Assembly: GCF_000374305.1 (NCBI RefSeq)
Contig: NZ_KB894096.1
Location: forward strand, 1 to 64,000
Length of the DNA stretch: 64,000 nt
Direction: 5' to 3'
From: Actinomadura flavalba DSM 45200
GTDB taxonomy: Bacteria > Actinomycetota > Actinomycetes > Streptosporangiales > Streptosporangiaceae
Part shown: piece after piece, positions 1-8,133 of the stretch
How the letters are laid out: each line of letters begins with the position of its first letter
How positions within the stretch are numbered: position 1 is the stretch's first letter
Program-made: the position numbers and the translations under genes
Notes under the pieces: model-generated
The model's input: the letters and a program-made list of their open reading frames with translations, nothing else
What the model was told of the DNA's origin: nothing
Databases searched by the model: none

Positions 1-125
1 CCGGCTTCGTCGGTCTGGTGTGGGGGGTGTGGGTTAAGTGAATATCGAGCCTGATGCTCGAACGAGGATTTCCCGCCCCTGGGCGGACTGCTTCGGTGGT
101 CTGGGACAGGGGTTGGGGGTGAGAC
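1..125 (+). other. rRNA operon spacer upstream of 5S
   Basis: Non-coding stretch ahead of the 5S gene, with T-rich and G-rich runs and no credible reading frame. It is read as the 23S-5S spacer because a 5S gene follows directly on the same strand; the 23S gene itself would lie outside the left edge. Confidence 0.6.
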
Positions 126-243
126 GTTCGGTGGTTTTGGCGAAAGGGAAACACCCGGTCCCATCCCGAACCCGGAAGTTAAGCCTTTCAGCGCCGATGG
201 TACTGCATGGGAGACTGTGTGGGAGAGTAGGACGCCGCCGGAC
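126..243 (+). rRNA. rrf: 5S ribosomal RNA
   Basis: A 118-base segment matches the actinobacterial 5S pattern. It begins GTTCGGTGGT, carries the conserved core CCCGAACCCGGAAGTTAAGC and later GGTACTGCATGGGAGACTGT, and ends with GAGAGTAGGACGCCGCCGGAC, whose last bases pair with the 5' end to form helix I. The length is normal for the class. It is followed eight bases later by a strong hairpin, as expected at the end of an rRNA operon. Confidence 0.95.
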
Positions 244-251
244 TTACTTTA

Positions 252-293
252 GGAAGGCCCCACCCGTGACGGGTGGGGCCTTCCGCATTTTTG
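252..293 (+). terminator. Rho-independent terminator of the rRNA operon
   Basis: A perfect 14-base-pair inverted repeat (GGAAGGCCCCACCC, loop GTGAC, GGGTGGGGCCTTCC) lies eight bases after the 5S gene and is followed by GCATTTTTGGGG with a short T run. Confidence 0.9.
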
Positions 294-361
294 GGGTTTC
301 TTCCTTATTGGCCTTGCCGCCTGTTGCCTTCGCCCACGATGTTCTGTCGTTCTGCGGCCAA

Positions 362-451
362 GCCCTCACCGGCGGCGTCCTCACGATCTCCGGCCGCACC
401 GACGACGTCATGAACACCGGCGGCGAGAAGGTCGTCGCCGGGCATTCGGGC
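362..451 (+). pseudogene. Remnant of an AMP-forming acyl-CoA ligase (MenE-like)
   Basis: Thirty codons encode the run SGRTDDVMNTGGEKVVAG, which matches the hinge motif of adenylate-forming ligases such as MenE (usually GRADDVIVTGGEKVVAG). The similarity starts abruptly and is cut by a stop codon just after the motif. No adenylation domain lies upstream and no C-terminal domain follows. It is therefore read as a decayed gene fragment next to the rRNA operon, not an active gene. Confidence 0.55.
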
Positions 452-463
452 TGATGTGTCGTT

Positions 464-1078
464 TCATGGGCGTGGGCGGAGGATGGATTCGAGGGTGGTC
501 GCCCAGTGGGTGAGGAGGTTGGTGCGGCGGGGGGCGTCGTCGGTCAGGAGGTCGGCGAGGCCGAGGCCGCGGACCAGGTCGAGGGTGGCCTGGACGGCTT
601 CGCGGACGCCGGGGACGGACTCGTCGGCGCCCAGGGCTTCTACGGTCAGGCGGTGGGCTTCGCGACCCACCCGGGCCTCCAGGGGGAGGACCTGGGCGCG
701 GAGCTGGTCGTCGGAGCTGGCGGCGACCCAGAGCTGGAGGGCGGCGCGGAAGAGGGGGCTCGCGAACATCTCGCCGAGCTGCATGACCACGTCGCGGACG
801 GTGGGGCGCTGGTCGGCGAGGGCGTCGAGGTGGTCGCGCATGCGGGTCATGCGGACCTCGCTGCCGTACTCGACGGCGGCCGTGACCAGCTCCTCGCGGG
901 TGGGGAAGTGATGCTGCGCGGCGCCGCGTGAGACGCCGGCGCGTTCGGCGACGACCGTCACGGTCGTGCCCGTCCAGCCGACGGACGCCAGGCAGTCGAT
1001 CGCGGCCTCCAGGAGGCGCTGCCGCGTGGCGCGGCTGCGGTCCTGCCGGGGTTCGCGGGGGGCGGCCTGGGTCGTCAT
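464..1078 (-). CDS. TetR/AcrR family transcriptional regulator
   Basis: A 204-residue protein with an N-terminal TetR helix-turn-helix (about residues 15-60: RLLEAAIDCLASVGW, then VAERAGVSRGAAQHHF) and a helical ligand-binding C-terminal half. The ATG at 1078 was chosen over an upstream start at 1135 because GAGGA lies just ahead of it and the extra 19 residues do not resemble the family. The gene is divergent from the AtuA-like/carboxylase operon, and a palindrome sits between them. It probably represses that operon in response to an acyl-CoA or terpenoid ligand, by analogy with similar arrangements; the ligand is unknown. Confidence 0.9.
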   Translation of the reverse strand: MTTQAAPREPRQDRSRATRQRLLEAAIDCLASVGWTGTTVTVVAERAGVSRGAAQHHFPTREELVTAAVEYGSEVRMTRMRDHLDALADQRPTVRDVVMQLGEMFASPLFRAALQLWVAASSDDQLRAQVLPLEARVGREAHRLTVEALGADESVPGVREAVQATLDLVRGLGLADLLTDDAPRRTNLLTHWATTLESILRPRP

Positions 1079-1126
1079 CGTGTCCTCGGGTCGGTGGCGA
1101 TCTCTAGTGAACCAAACCGCGACGGC

Positions 1127-1156
1127 AAAAAACAATCAAGCGCGATTGATTTTTTC
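1127..1156. promoter_or_regulatory. Probable TetR operator in the divergent promoter
   Basis: The AT-rich core AATCAAGCGCGATTGATT at 1134-1151 is a palindrome with 16 of 18 matching positions, flanked by A and T runs that extend the symmetry. It lies between the TetR gene and the first structural gene, about 30 bases before the ATG at 1181, where a repressor would block the operon promoter. Confidence 0.6.
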
Positions 1157-1180
1157 GGGACGGGCTGGCAGGCTGCGGCC

Positions 1181-3094
1181 ATGAGCGAACCGCTGCGGAT
1201 CGGCAACGCCTCGGGTTTCTACGGCGACCGGTTCTCCGCGGTCCGGGAGATGCTGGAGGGCGGCCCGCTGGACGTCCTCACCGGTGACTACCTCGCCGAG
1301 CTGACGATGCTGATCCTGGGCCGGAGCAAGCTGAAGGACCCCCACGGCGGGTACGCGACGACGTTCCTGCGCCAGATGGAGGAGACGCTGGGCCTGGCGG
1401 TCGAGCGCGGGACGAGGATCGTCACCAACGCGGGCGGGCTGAACCCGCGCGGGCTCGCGGCCAAGCTCCGCGAGCTGGCGGAGAAGCTGGGCCTGGACGT
1501 CGCGGTCGCGCACGTCGAGGGTGACGATCTGCTGCCACGCGCAGGCGATCTCGGTCTGGAGGGCGGTGCCTACGGGCCTCCGCTGACGGCCAACGCCTAC
1601 CTGGGCGCGTGGGGCATCGTCGAGTGCCTGAACGCGGGCGCGGACATCGTGGTGACGGGACGGGTCACCGACGCGTCCCTCGTCGTGGGGCCGGCCGCCG
1701 CCCACTTCGGGTGGGCGCGCGACGACTGGGACGCGCTCGCGGGCGCCACCGTCGCGGGGCACGTGCTGGAGTGCGGCGCGCAGGCGACGGGCGGCAACTT
1801 CGCCCACTTCAACGAGATCTACAATGTAAAGGCGCTGGGTTTTCCGCTTGCCGAGATCCACGCGGACGGGTCCAGCGTCATCACCAAGCACGACGGCACC
1901 GGCGGCGCCGTGACGACCGAGACCGTCACCGCGCAGCTCCTCTACGAGATCGGCGGTCCGGCGTACGCGGGCCCGGACGTGACGACGCGGTTCGACACCG
2001 TCCGGCTCCGCCAGGACGGGCCCGACCGCGTCGAGATCAGCGGCACGCGCGGCACGCCGCCCCCGCCGACGACGAAGGTGTGCCTCAACCACCTCGGCGG
2101 GCACCGCAACGAAATGACGTTCGTGCTCACCGGCCTGGACGTCGAGGCGAAGGCCGAGATGACGCGGCGGCAGCTTGAGGAGGCGTTCGGCGACGGGCGT
2201 CCCGCGCGGGTCGAGTGGACGACGATCGGGACGGCGGCGCCCGACCCGGCGACGCAGGGCGAGGCGACGGCGCTGCTGCGCTGCGCGGTGCTCGACCCGG
2301 ACGCCGACAAGGTCGGCCGCGCGTTCAGCGGCGCGGTCGTGGAACTGGCACTGGCGGGCTACCCGGGCTTCACGATGACGTCGCCGCCCGGGAAGGGCGC
2401 GCCGTACGGGGTGTACAAGCCGGCGTTCGTGCCGAACGAGACCGTCGAGCACGTGGCGGTCCTTCCGGACGGCACCCGGCGGCCGATCGCACCGCCGACC
2501 GTCACGCGTCCGCTGCCCGAAGGGGAGGGCGAAACGAGCCCGCCTGTGAAGCAGACAGCGGCCGGTAGCGATGCCCTCCCGCCGGGAGAGGATGACGTAC
2601 CGCCGTCTGCGATGGCCGGGCAGGACGCGGGGCACGCTGTGCAAGGCGCCCGCAACTTGGCTGGGGACCCCCTTGATTCAAGTCTTTCGCATCACGGGGG
2701 CCGCGAGAGGCCGACGCCGCAGCCTGTGGACAACTCCGGGGAGAACGAGGAGGGCTCCGCCTGTGTCGTCCGGGTTGCGTTGGGGCGTATCGCCGGGGCC
2801 CGTAGTGGTGACAAGGGCGGGGACGCCAATATTGGTGTCTGGGCCCGGGACGATGCTCAGTGGGAATGGCTCGACGGGTACCTCACCGTTGAGCGGTTTC
2901 GGGAGTTGCTGCCCGAGACGCGGGCGTACGCCGTCGCCCGTTACGCGCTGCCGCATCTGCGGGCGCTGAACTTCGTCGTCACCGGGCTGCTCCAGGAGGG
3001 CGTCTCGGCGTCGACCCGTTTCGATCCGCAGGGCAAGGCCCTGGGGGAGTGGCTTCGCGCCCGTCATGTCGATCTTCCGGAGACGCTGCTGTGA
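1181..3094 (+). CDS. AtuA-like acyclic terpene utilisation family protein
   Basis: A 637-residue protein. Residues 1 to about 445 match the DUF1446/AtuA domain (opening GNASGFYGDRFSAVREMLEG; later LNHLGGHRNEMTF), and about residues 527-637 match the small C-terminal AtuA-like domain (ARSGDKGGDANIGVWAR). Between them lies a low-complexity segment of about 80 residues with poor codon bias, longer than I expect for a linker. AtuA is needed for citronellol/geraniol catabolism in Pseudomonas but its reaction is not firmly known. The ATG at 1181 follows the operator. The gene starts a tight operon with carboxylase subunits and an acyl-CoA dehydrogenase, which is why a branched acyl-CoA pathway is inferred. 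Confidence 0.85.
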   Translation: MSEPLRIGNASGFYGDRFSAVREMLEGGPLDVLTGDYLAELTMLILGRSKLKDPHGGYATTFLRQMEETLGLAVERGTRIVTNAGGLNPRGLAAKLRELAEKLGLDVAVAHVEGDDLLPRAGDLGLEGGAYGPPLTANAYLGAWGIVECLNAGADIVVTGRVTDASLVVGPAAAHFGWARDDWDALAGATVAGHVLECGAQATGGNFAHFNEIYNVKALGFPLAEIHADGSSVITKHDGTGGAVTTETVTAQLLYEIGGPAYAGPDVTTRFDTVRLRQDGPDRVEISGTRGTPPPPTTKVCLNHLGGHRNEMTFVLTGLDVEAKAEMTRRQLEEAFGDGRPARVEWTTIGTAAPDPATQGEATALLRCAVLDPDADKVGRAFSGAVVELALAGYPGFTMTSPPGKGAPYGVYKPAFVPNETVEHVAVLPDGTRRPIAPPTVTRPLPEGEGETSPPVKQTAAGSDALPPGEDDVPPSAMAGQDAGHAVQGARNLAGDPLDSSLSHHGGRERPTPQPVDNSGENEEGSACVVRVALGRIAGARSGDKGGDANIGVWARDDAQWEWLDGYLTVERFRELLPETRAYAVARYALPHLRALNFVVTGLLQEGVSASTRFDPQGKALGEWLRARHVDLPETLL

Positions 3095-4683
3095 CACTGA
3101 AGAGCACGCTGGACACCGCCGGTCCCGAGTACGGGGAGCGTCGCGCGGCGATGCTCGCCAAGCTCGGTGAGCTGGAGCGGGAGCACGCCGAGGCGCTGGC
3201 CGGTGGCGGGGAGAAGAAGGTCGAACGGCACCGCAAGCGCGGGAAGCTGCTGGCGCGGGAGCGGATCGAGCTGCTGCTCGACGAGGACGCGCCGTTCCTG
3301 GAGCTGAGCCCGCTGGCGGCGTGGGGGAGCGACTTCCCGGTCGGCGCGAGCGTGATCTGCGGGATCGGGGTGGTCGAGGGCGTCGAATGCATGATCGTCG
3401 CGAACGACCCGACGGTGCGCGGCGGCGCCAGTAACCCGTGGACGGTGAAGAAGAGCTTCCGCGCGTCCGACATCGCGCTGGAGAACCGGCTTCCGGTGAT
3501 CAACCTGGTGGAGTCGGGCGGCGCGGACCTGCCCACCCAGAAGGAGATCTTCATCCCGGGCGGGCGGATGTTCCGCGACCTGACGCGGCTGTCGGCGGCG
3601 GGCATCCCGACGATCGCGCTGGTGTTCGGCAACTCCACGGCGGGCGGCGCGTACATCCCGGGCATGTGCGACCACGTCGTCATGGTCAAGGAGCGCGCGA
3701 AGGTGTTCCTGGGCGGGCCGCCGCTGGTGAAGATGGCGACGGGCGAGGAGTCCGACGACGAGGAGCTGGGCGGCGCCGAGATGCACGCCCGCACGTCGGG
3801 CCTGGCCGACTACATGGCGGTGGACGAGCCGGACGCGCTGCGCCTCGGCCGCCAGATCGTCAAGCGCCTCAACCACCGCAAGCGGGGCCCGCAGCCGGGC
3901 CCGGTCGTGGAGCCGCGCTACGACGCCGAGGAACTGGCGGGCATCGTCCCCGAGGACCTGAAGATCCCGTTCGACCCGCGCGAGGTCATCGCCCGCGTCG
4001 TGGACGGCTCGGACTTCGACGAGTTCAAGCCGCTGTACGGGACGAGCCTGGTCACCGGCTGGGCCCGCCTGCACGGCTACCCGGTCGGCATCCTCGCCAA
4101 CGCGCAGGGCGTGCTGTTCGGCGACGAGGCGCAGAAGGCCGCGCAGTTCATCCAGCTCGCGAACCAGGCCGACACACCGCTGCTGTTCCTGCACAACACG
4201 ACCGGCTACATGGTCGGCAAGGAGTACGAGCAGTCGGGCATCATCAAGCACGGCGCCCTGATGATCAACGCGGTGTCCAACAGCAAGGTCCCGCACATCA
4301 CGCTGGTGATGGGCGCGTCGTACGGGGCCGGGAACTACGGCATGTGCGGGCGGGCCTACGACCCCCGGTTCCTGTTCACGTGGCCGAGCGCCAAGTCGGC
4401 GGTGATGGGGCCGCAGCAGCTCGCGGGCGTGCTGTCGATCGTGGCGCGGCAGGCGACCGAGGCGCGCGGCCAGGTGTACGACGAGGAGCAGGACCGCGCG
4501 ATGCGTGAGATGGTCGAGACGCAGATCGAGGCCGAGTCGCTGCCCTACTTCCTGTCCGGGCGGCTCTACGACGACGGCGTCATCGACCCCCGCGACACCC
4601 GCACGGTCCTCGGCCTGTGCCTGTCCGTCGTCCACAACGCGCCTGTACGCGGAGCCGACGGCTTCGGCGTCTTCCGGATGTGA
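3091..4683 (+). CDS. Acyl-CoA carboxylase carboxyltransferase (beta) subunit
   Basis: A 530-residue crotonase-fold carboxyltransferase of the methylcrotonyl/geranyl/propionyl-CoA carboxylase type. It transfers carboxyl from carboxybiotin to an acyl-CoA. Visible signatures include RGKLLARERIELLLD near the N-terminus, GNSTAGGAYIPGM in the first half and VMGASYGAGNYGMCGRAYDP in the second. The GTG at 3091 overlaps the TGA of the AtuA-like gene (GTGA), so translation is probably coupled; an upstream ATG would lie inside the previous gene. With the alpha subunit next door it forms a complete carboxylase. Substrate (3-methylcrotonyl-CoA or a terpenoid acyl-CoA) cannot be fixed from sequence alone. 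Confidence 0.93.
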   Translation: MTLKSTLDTAGPEYGERRAAMLAKLGELEREHAEALAGGGEKKVERHRKRGKLLARERIELLLDEDAPFLELSPLAAWGSDFPVGASVICGIGVVEGVECMIVANDPTVRGGASNPWTVKKSFRASDIALENRLPVINLVESGGADLPTQKEIFIPGGRMFRDLTRLSAAGIPTIALVFGNSTAGGAYIPGMCDHVVMVKERAKVFLGGPPLVKMATGEESDDEELGGAEMHARTSGLADYMAVDEPDALRLGRQIVKRLNHRKRGPQPGPVVEPRYDAEELAGIVPEDLKIPFDPREVIARVVDGSDFDEFKPLYGTSLVTGWARLHGYPVGILANAQGVLFGDEAQKAAQFIQLANQADTPLLFLHNTTGYMVGKEYEQSGIIKHGALMINAVSNSKVPHITLVMGASYGAGNYGMCGRAYDPRFLFTWPSAKSAVMGPQQLAGVLSIVARQATEARGQVYDEEQDRAMREMVETQIEAESLPYFLSGRLYDDGVIDPRDTRTVLGLCLSVVHNAPVRGADGFGVFRM

Positions 4684-4687
4684 GCTG

Positions 4688-6649
4688 ATGATCGAGAAAC
4701 TGCTGGTCGCCAACCGGGGCGAGATCGCCCGCCGCGTCTTCCGCACCTGCCGCGACCTCGGCATCGGGACGGTCGCGGTGTACTCCGACCCCGACGCCGG
4801 GGCGCCGCACGTGGCCGAGGCCGACGCGGCCGTTCGGCTGCCGGGGGCCGCGCCCGGCGAGACGTACCTGCGCGGTGACCTGATCATCGAGGCGGCGCGG
4901 GCCGCCGGGGCGGACGCGATCCACCCCGGGTACGGGTTCCTGTCGGAGAACGCCGCGTTCGCGGCGGCCGTGCTGGACGCGGGCCTGACGTGGGTGGGGC
5001 CGCCGCCGCGGGCGATCGCCGCGATGGGTTCGAAGATCGAGGCGAAGAAGCTGATGGCGGGCGCGGGCGTGCCGGTGCTGCCGGAGCTGGACCCGGACGC
5101 CGTCACCGACGCCGACCTGCCGATCCTGGTGAAGGCGTCCGCCGGGGGCGGGGGACGCGGGATGCGCGTGGTCCGCGCCCTGGCGGATCTGCCGGACGAG
5201 GTCGCGGCGGCCCGCCGCGAGGCCGAGTCGGCGTTCGGTGACCCGGCCGTGTTCTGCGAACCGCTGCTGGAGAACGCCCGGCACATCGAGGTGCAGCTCC
5301 TCAGCGACGCGCACGGGCACGGCTGGGCGCTCGGGGAGCGCGAGTGCTCGATCCAGCGCCGCCACCAGAAGATCGTCGAGGAGGCGCCGTCGCCGGCGGT
5401 CGGCCCGGAGCTGCGCGAGCGGCTGTGCCGGGCGGCGCTGGACGCGGCCCAGGCGATCGGCTACGTCGGCGCGGGCACGGTCGAGTTCATGCTCGCGGAC
5501 GACGGCCGCTTCTTCTTCCTGGAGGTCAACACGCGCCTCCAGGTCGAGCACCCGGTGACCGAGTGCGTCTACGGGGTGGACCTGGTCCGCCTCCAGATCG
5601 AGGTCGCCGAGGGCGCGGAGCTGGACGGCGACGCGCCGGCGCCCGACGGGCACGCGATCGAGGTCCGCCTGTACGCCGAGGACCCGGCGGCGGACTGGCG
5701 GCCCGGGACGGGCACGCTGCACACCTTCGAGGTCCCGGGCGTGGACGTGACGTTCGCCCGCCCCGACGGTCCCGGCCTGCGCCTGGACAGCGGGTTCGAG
5801 TCCGGCGGCGAAGTCGGCGTCCACTACGACCCGATGCTGGCCAAGCTGATCGCGTGGGCGCCGACCCGCGCCGCCGCCGCGCGGCGGCTGCGCGCCGCGC
5901 TCACCGGCGCCCGCGTCCACGGCGTCACCACCAACCGCGACCTGCTCGCCAACATCCTGCGCGAACCGGCGTTCTTGGCGGGTGACACCGACACCGGCTA
6001 CCTGGACAAGGTCGGCCTGGCCGGGCTCGCCGCGCCGCTGGCGGACGCGGCGGCCGTCCGGCTGTCGGCGCTGGCCGCCGCGCTCGCGGTCGCCGCCGCG
6101 AACCGCGCCGCCGCGCCGGTGCAGGGCGGGCTGCCGTCCGGCTGGCGCAACGTGCCCTCGCAGCCGCAGCGCCGGACGTTCCTGACGGCCGACTCCGACA
6201 CCGGGATCGACGTCGCCTACCGCCTCACCCGCGACGGCCTGGCCGCCGAGGGGTTCGACGGCGTCGCGGTGGCCGCCGCGGCGCCGGACGAGGTCACGCT
6301 GACCCAGGACGGCGTGCGGCGCACGTTCACGGTGACGCGGGCGGGCGACCGCGTCGACGTCGACTCCCCGCTCGGCCCGGTCGCGCTGCGGCTGCGGCCC
6401 CGGTTCGCCGACCCCAGCGACCTGGTCGCGCCCGGCTCGCTGCTGGCCCCGATGCCCGGCACGGTCGTGCGCGTCGAGACCGAGGCGGGCGCGGCCGTGG
6501 CCGAGGGCCAGACGCTCGTCGTGCTGGAGGCGATGAAGATGGAGCACCGCATCGCCGCCCCCGCCGCCGGAACCGTGGCCGAGCTCGGCGTCGCCGCCGG
6601 GCAGCAGGTCGAGGCCGGAGCCGTCCTCGCCGTGATCGAAGCATCCTGA
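4688..6649 (+). CDS. Acyl-CoA carboxylase biotin carboxylase/carrier (alpha) subunit
   Basis: A 653-residue protein starting MIEKLLVANRGEIARR, the standard biotin carboxylase N-terminus. The ATP-grasp glycine loop reads KASAGGGGRGM, and RRHQKIVEEAPSP and EVNTRLQVEHPVTE are present. The C-terminal biotinyl domain carries VLEAMKMEH with the biotin-accepting lysine near residue 617. It carboxylates biotin using ATP and bicarbonate and feeds the beta subunit encoded four bases upstream. The length is typical of fused MccA/PccA-type subunits. An upstream in-frame start at 4505 would overlap the beta gene by 180 bases and was rejected. Confidence 0.95.
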   Translation: MIEKLLVANRGEIARRVFRTCRDLGIGTVAVYSDPDAGAPHVAEADAAVRLPGAAPGETYLRGDLIIEAARAAGADAIHPGYGFLSENAAFAAAVLDAGLTWVGPPPRAIAAMGSKIEAKKLMAGAGVPVLPELDPDAVTDADLPILVKASAGGGGRGMRVVRALADLPDEVAAARREAESAFGDPAVFCEPLLENARHIEVQLLSDAHGHGWALGERECSIQRRHQKIVEEAPSPAVGPELRERLCRAALDAAQAIGYVGAGTVEFMLADDGRFFFLEVNTRLQVEHPVTECVYGVDLVRLQIEVAEGAELDGDAPAPDGHAIEVRLYAEDPAADWRPGTGTLHTFEVPGVDVTFARPDGPGLRLDSGFESGGEVGVHYDPMLAKLIAWAPTRAAAARRLRAALTGARVHGVTTNRDLLANILREPAFLAGDTDTGYLDKVGLAGLAAPLADAAAVRLSALAAALAVAAANRAAAPVQGGLPSGWRNVPSQPQRRTFLTADSDTGIDVAYRLTRDGLAAEGFDGVAVAAAAPDEVTLTQDGVRRTFTVTRAGDRVDVDSPLGPVALRLRPRFADPSDLVAPGSLLAPMPGTVVRVETEAGAAVAEGQTLVVLEAMKMEHRIAAPAAGTVAELGVAAGQQVEAGAVLAVIEAS

Positions 6650-6669
6650 CCCCCCGAAAGGACCACAGC

Positions 6670-7824
6670 GTGACCTACAGCGAATCCGAGGAGCGGCAGG
6701 CGCTGCGCGCGGCCGTCGCCGAACTCGGCGCCAAGTACGGGCCGGACTACTACGTCCGCAAGGCCAAGGCCGGGGAGAAGACCGACGAGCTGTGGCAGGA
6801 GGCCGGGCGGCTCGGCTACCTCGGCGTCAACGTGCCCGAGGAGTACGGCGGCGGCGGAGGCGGCATCGGTGACCTGGCGGCCGTCTGCGAAGAGCTGGCC
6901 GCCGCCGGGTGCCCGCTGCTGCTCATGGTGGTGTCCCCGGCGATCTGCGCGACGATCATCGCCCGGTCCGGCACCGACGAGCAGCGCAAGCACTGGCTGC
7001 CCCGGTTCGCGGACGGCTCGGTCAAGATGGCGTTCGCGATCACCGAGCCGGACGCGGGCTCCAACGCCCACCGCATCACCACCACGGCGCGCCGCGACGG
7101 CGACGGCTGGATGCTGAACGGGCAGAAGACGTTCATCTCCGGCGTGGACGAGGCCGACGCGGTGCTGTTCGTCGCCCGCAGCCACGACCAGAAGGGCAAC
7201 CTGCGGCCCTCGCTGTTCATCCTCCCGACCGACGCCCCCGGGTTCACCTGGACGCCGATCGACATGGAGATCGTGTCGCCCGAGCGGCAGTTCATCTGCC
7301 ACCTCGACGACGTGCGGCTGCCCTACGACGCGCTCGTCGGCGACGAGGACGGCGGCCTGCTCCAGCTCTTCGCCGGCCTCAACCCCGAGCGGATCATGGC
7401 GTCGGCGATGGGCGCGGGCATCGGCCGTCTCGCGCTGGACAAGGCCATCGGCTACGCCAAGGACCGGCAGGTGTTCAAGACGCCGATCGGCGCCCACCAG
7501 GGCATCGCGCACCCCCTCGCCACCGGCAAGATCGAGCTGGAGCTGGCGCGGCTCATGCAGCAGAAGGCCGCGGCCCTGTACGACGCGGGCGACGACATGG
7601 GCGCGGGGGAGGCCGCGAACATGGCCAAGTACGCGACGGCCGAGGCCGCCATCCACATCGTCGACACGGCCATCCAGACGCACGGCGGCAACGGCCTCAC
7701 CTCCGAGTACGGGGTGGGGATGCTCGCGGGCGTCGTGCGGCTCATGCGGATCGCGCCGGTCAGCCGCGAGATGATCCTGAACTTCGTGGCGCAGCACTCC
7801 CTGGGGCTGCCCAAGTCGTACTGA
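6670..7824 (+). CDS. Acyl-CoA dehydrogenase family protein
   Basis: A 384-residue FAD-dependent acyl-CoA dehydrogenase with the usual signatures AFAITEPDAGSNAH and GWMLNGQKTFIS. The common C-terminal catalytic glutamate motif YEGT is replaced by IAPVSREMI, but a glutamate at residue 240 in AGLNPERI aligns with the base used by isovaleryl-CoA dehydrogenase. The GTG start at 6670 follows AAAGGA. It is the last gene of the carboxylase operon, 20 bases after the alpha subunit, and would supply the alpha,beta-unsaturated acyl-CoA that the carboxylase needs. An isovaleryl- or citronellyl-CoA dehydrogenase role is therefore inferred. Confidence 0.9.
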   Translation: MTYSESEERQALRAAVAELGAKYGPDYYVRKAKAGEKTDELWQEAGRLGYLGVNVPEEYGGGGGGIGDLAAVCEELAAAGCPLLLMVVSPAICATIIARSGTDEQRKHWLPRFADGSVKMAFAITEPDAGSNAHRITTTARRDGDGWMLNGQKTFISGVDEADAVLFVARSHDQKGNLRPSLFILPTDAPGFTWTPIDMEIVSPERQFICHLDDVRLPYDALVGDEDGGLLQLFAGLNPERIMASAMGAGIGRLALDKAIGYAKDRQVFKTPIGAHQGIAHPLATGKIELELARLMQQKAAALYDAGDDMGAGEAANMAKYATAEAAIHIVDTAIQTHGGNGLTSEYGVGMLAGVVRLMRIAPVSREMILNFVAQHSLGLPKSY

Positions 7825-7841
7825 TCCCGGTAGAGCACCCC

Positions 7842-7884
7842 GGTCGGCGGTCCAGTTCCCCGCGTGGGGACGGGACCGTCGGCC
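7842..7884 (+). terminator. Possible operon-end hairpin
   Basis: GGTCGGCGGTCC and GGGACCGTCGGCC form an imperfect inverted repeat about 18 bases after the dehydrogenase stop codon, without a T tail. It is a plausible GC-rich terminator of the carboxylase operon. Confidence 0.35.
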
Positions 7885-8133
7885 GTTGTGACGGGACACG
7901 GTGAGAAGGAACACAGAACCCTGTTCGGTTGTGATCTGGGCCACTCGACAGGCCGGTCAAAGGCACAGGTCACGGTCGCGTTTAGACCGCCGTGCTAAAG
8001 AATCCGCGCGCCTGCGACCCGGAGCGGCCAAGGGCGCTGTGCTAGAACGCCTCACAGATGCGCGGAGGAGCATGACGCCGGCGGGCGCGTCCCGTCCGTT
8101 CGGCCGCCGCATGCCCGCGCGGAGAGGACGTCC
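7885..8133. other. Intergenic region upstream of the oxygenase operon
   Basis: About 250 bases without a credible gene between two same-strand operons. It contains locally A/T-richer words (GTTTAGACCGCCGTGCTAAAG around 7980-8000) where the promoter of the oxygenase operon probably lies, but no clean -35/-10 pair could be assigned. The ribosome binding site GGAGAGGA directly precedes the ATG at 8134. Confidence 0.4.

Noticed and set aside
38..454. 138-codon protein across the 5S gene
   Set aside because: It runs through the 5S rRNA and its terminator; only the last 30 codons resemble a protein, and they are a fragment.
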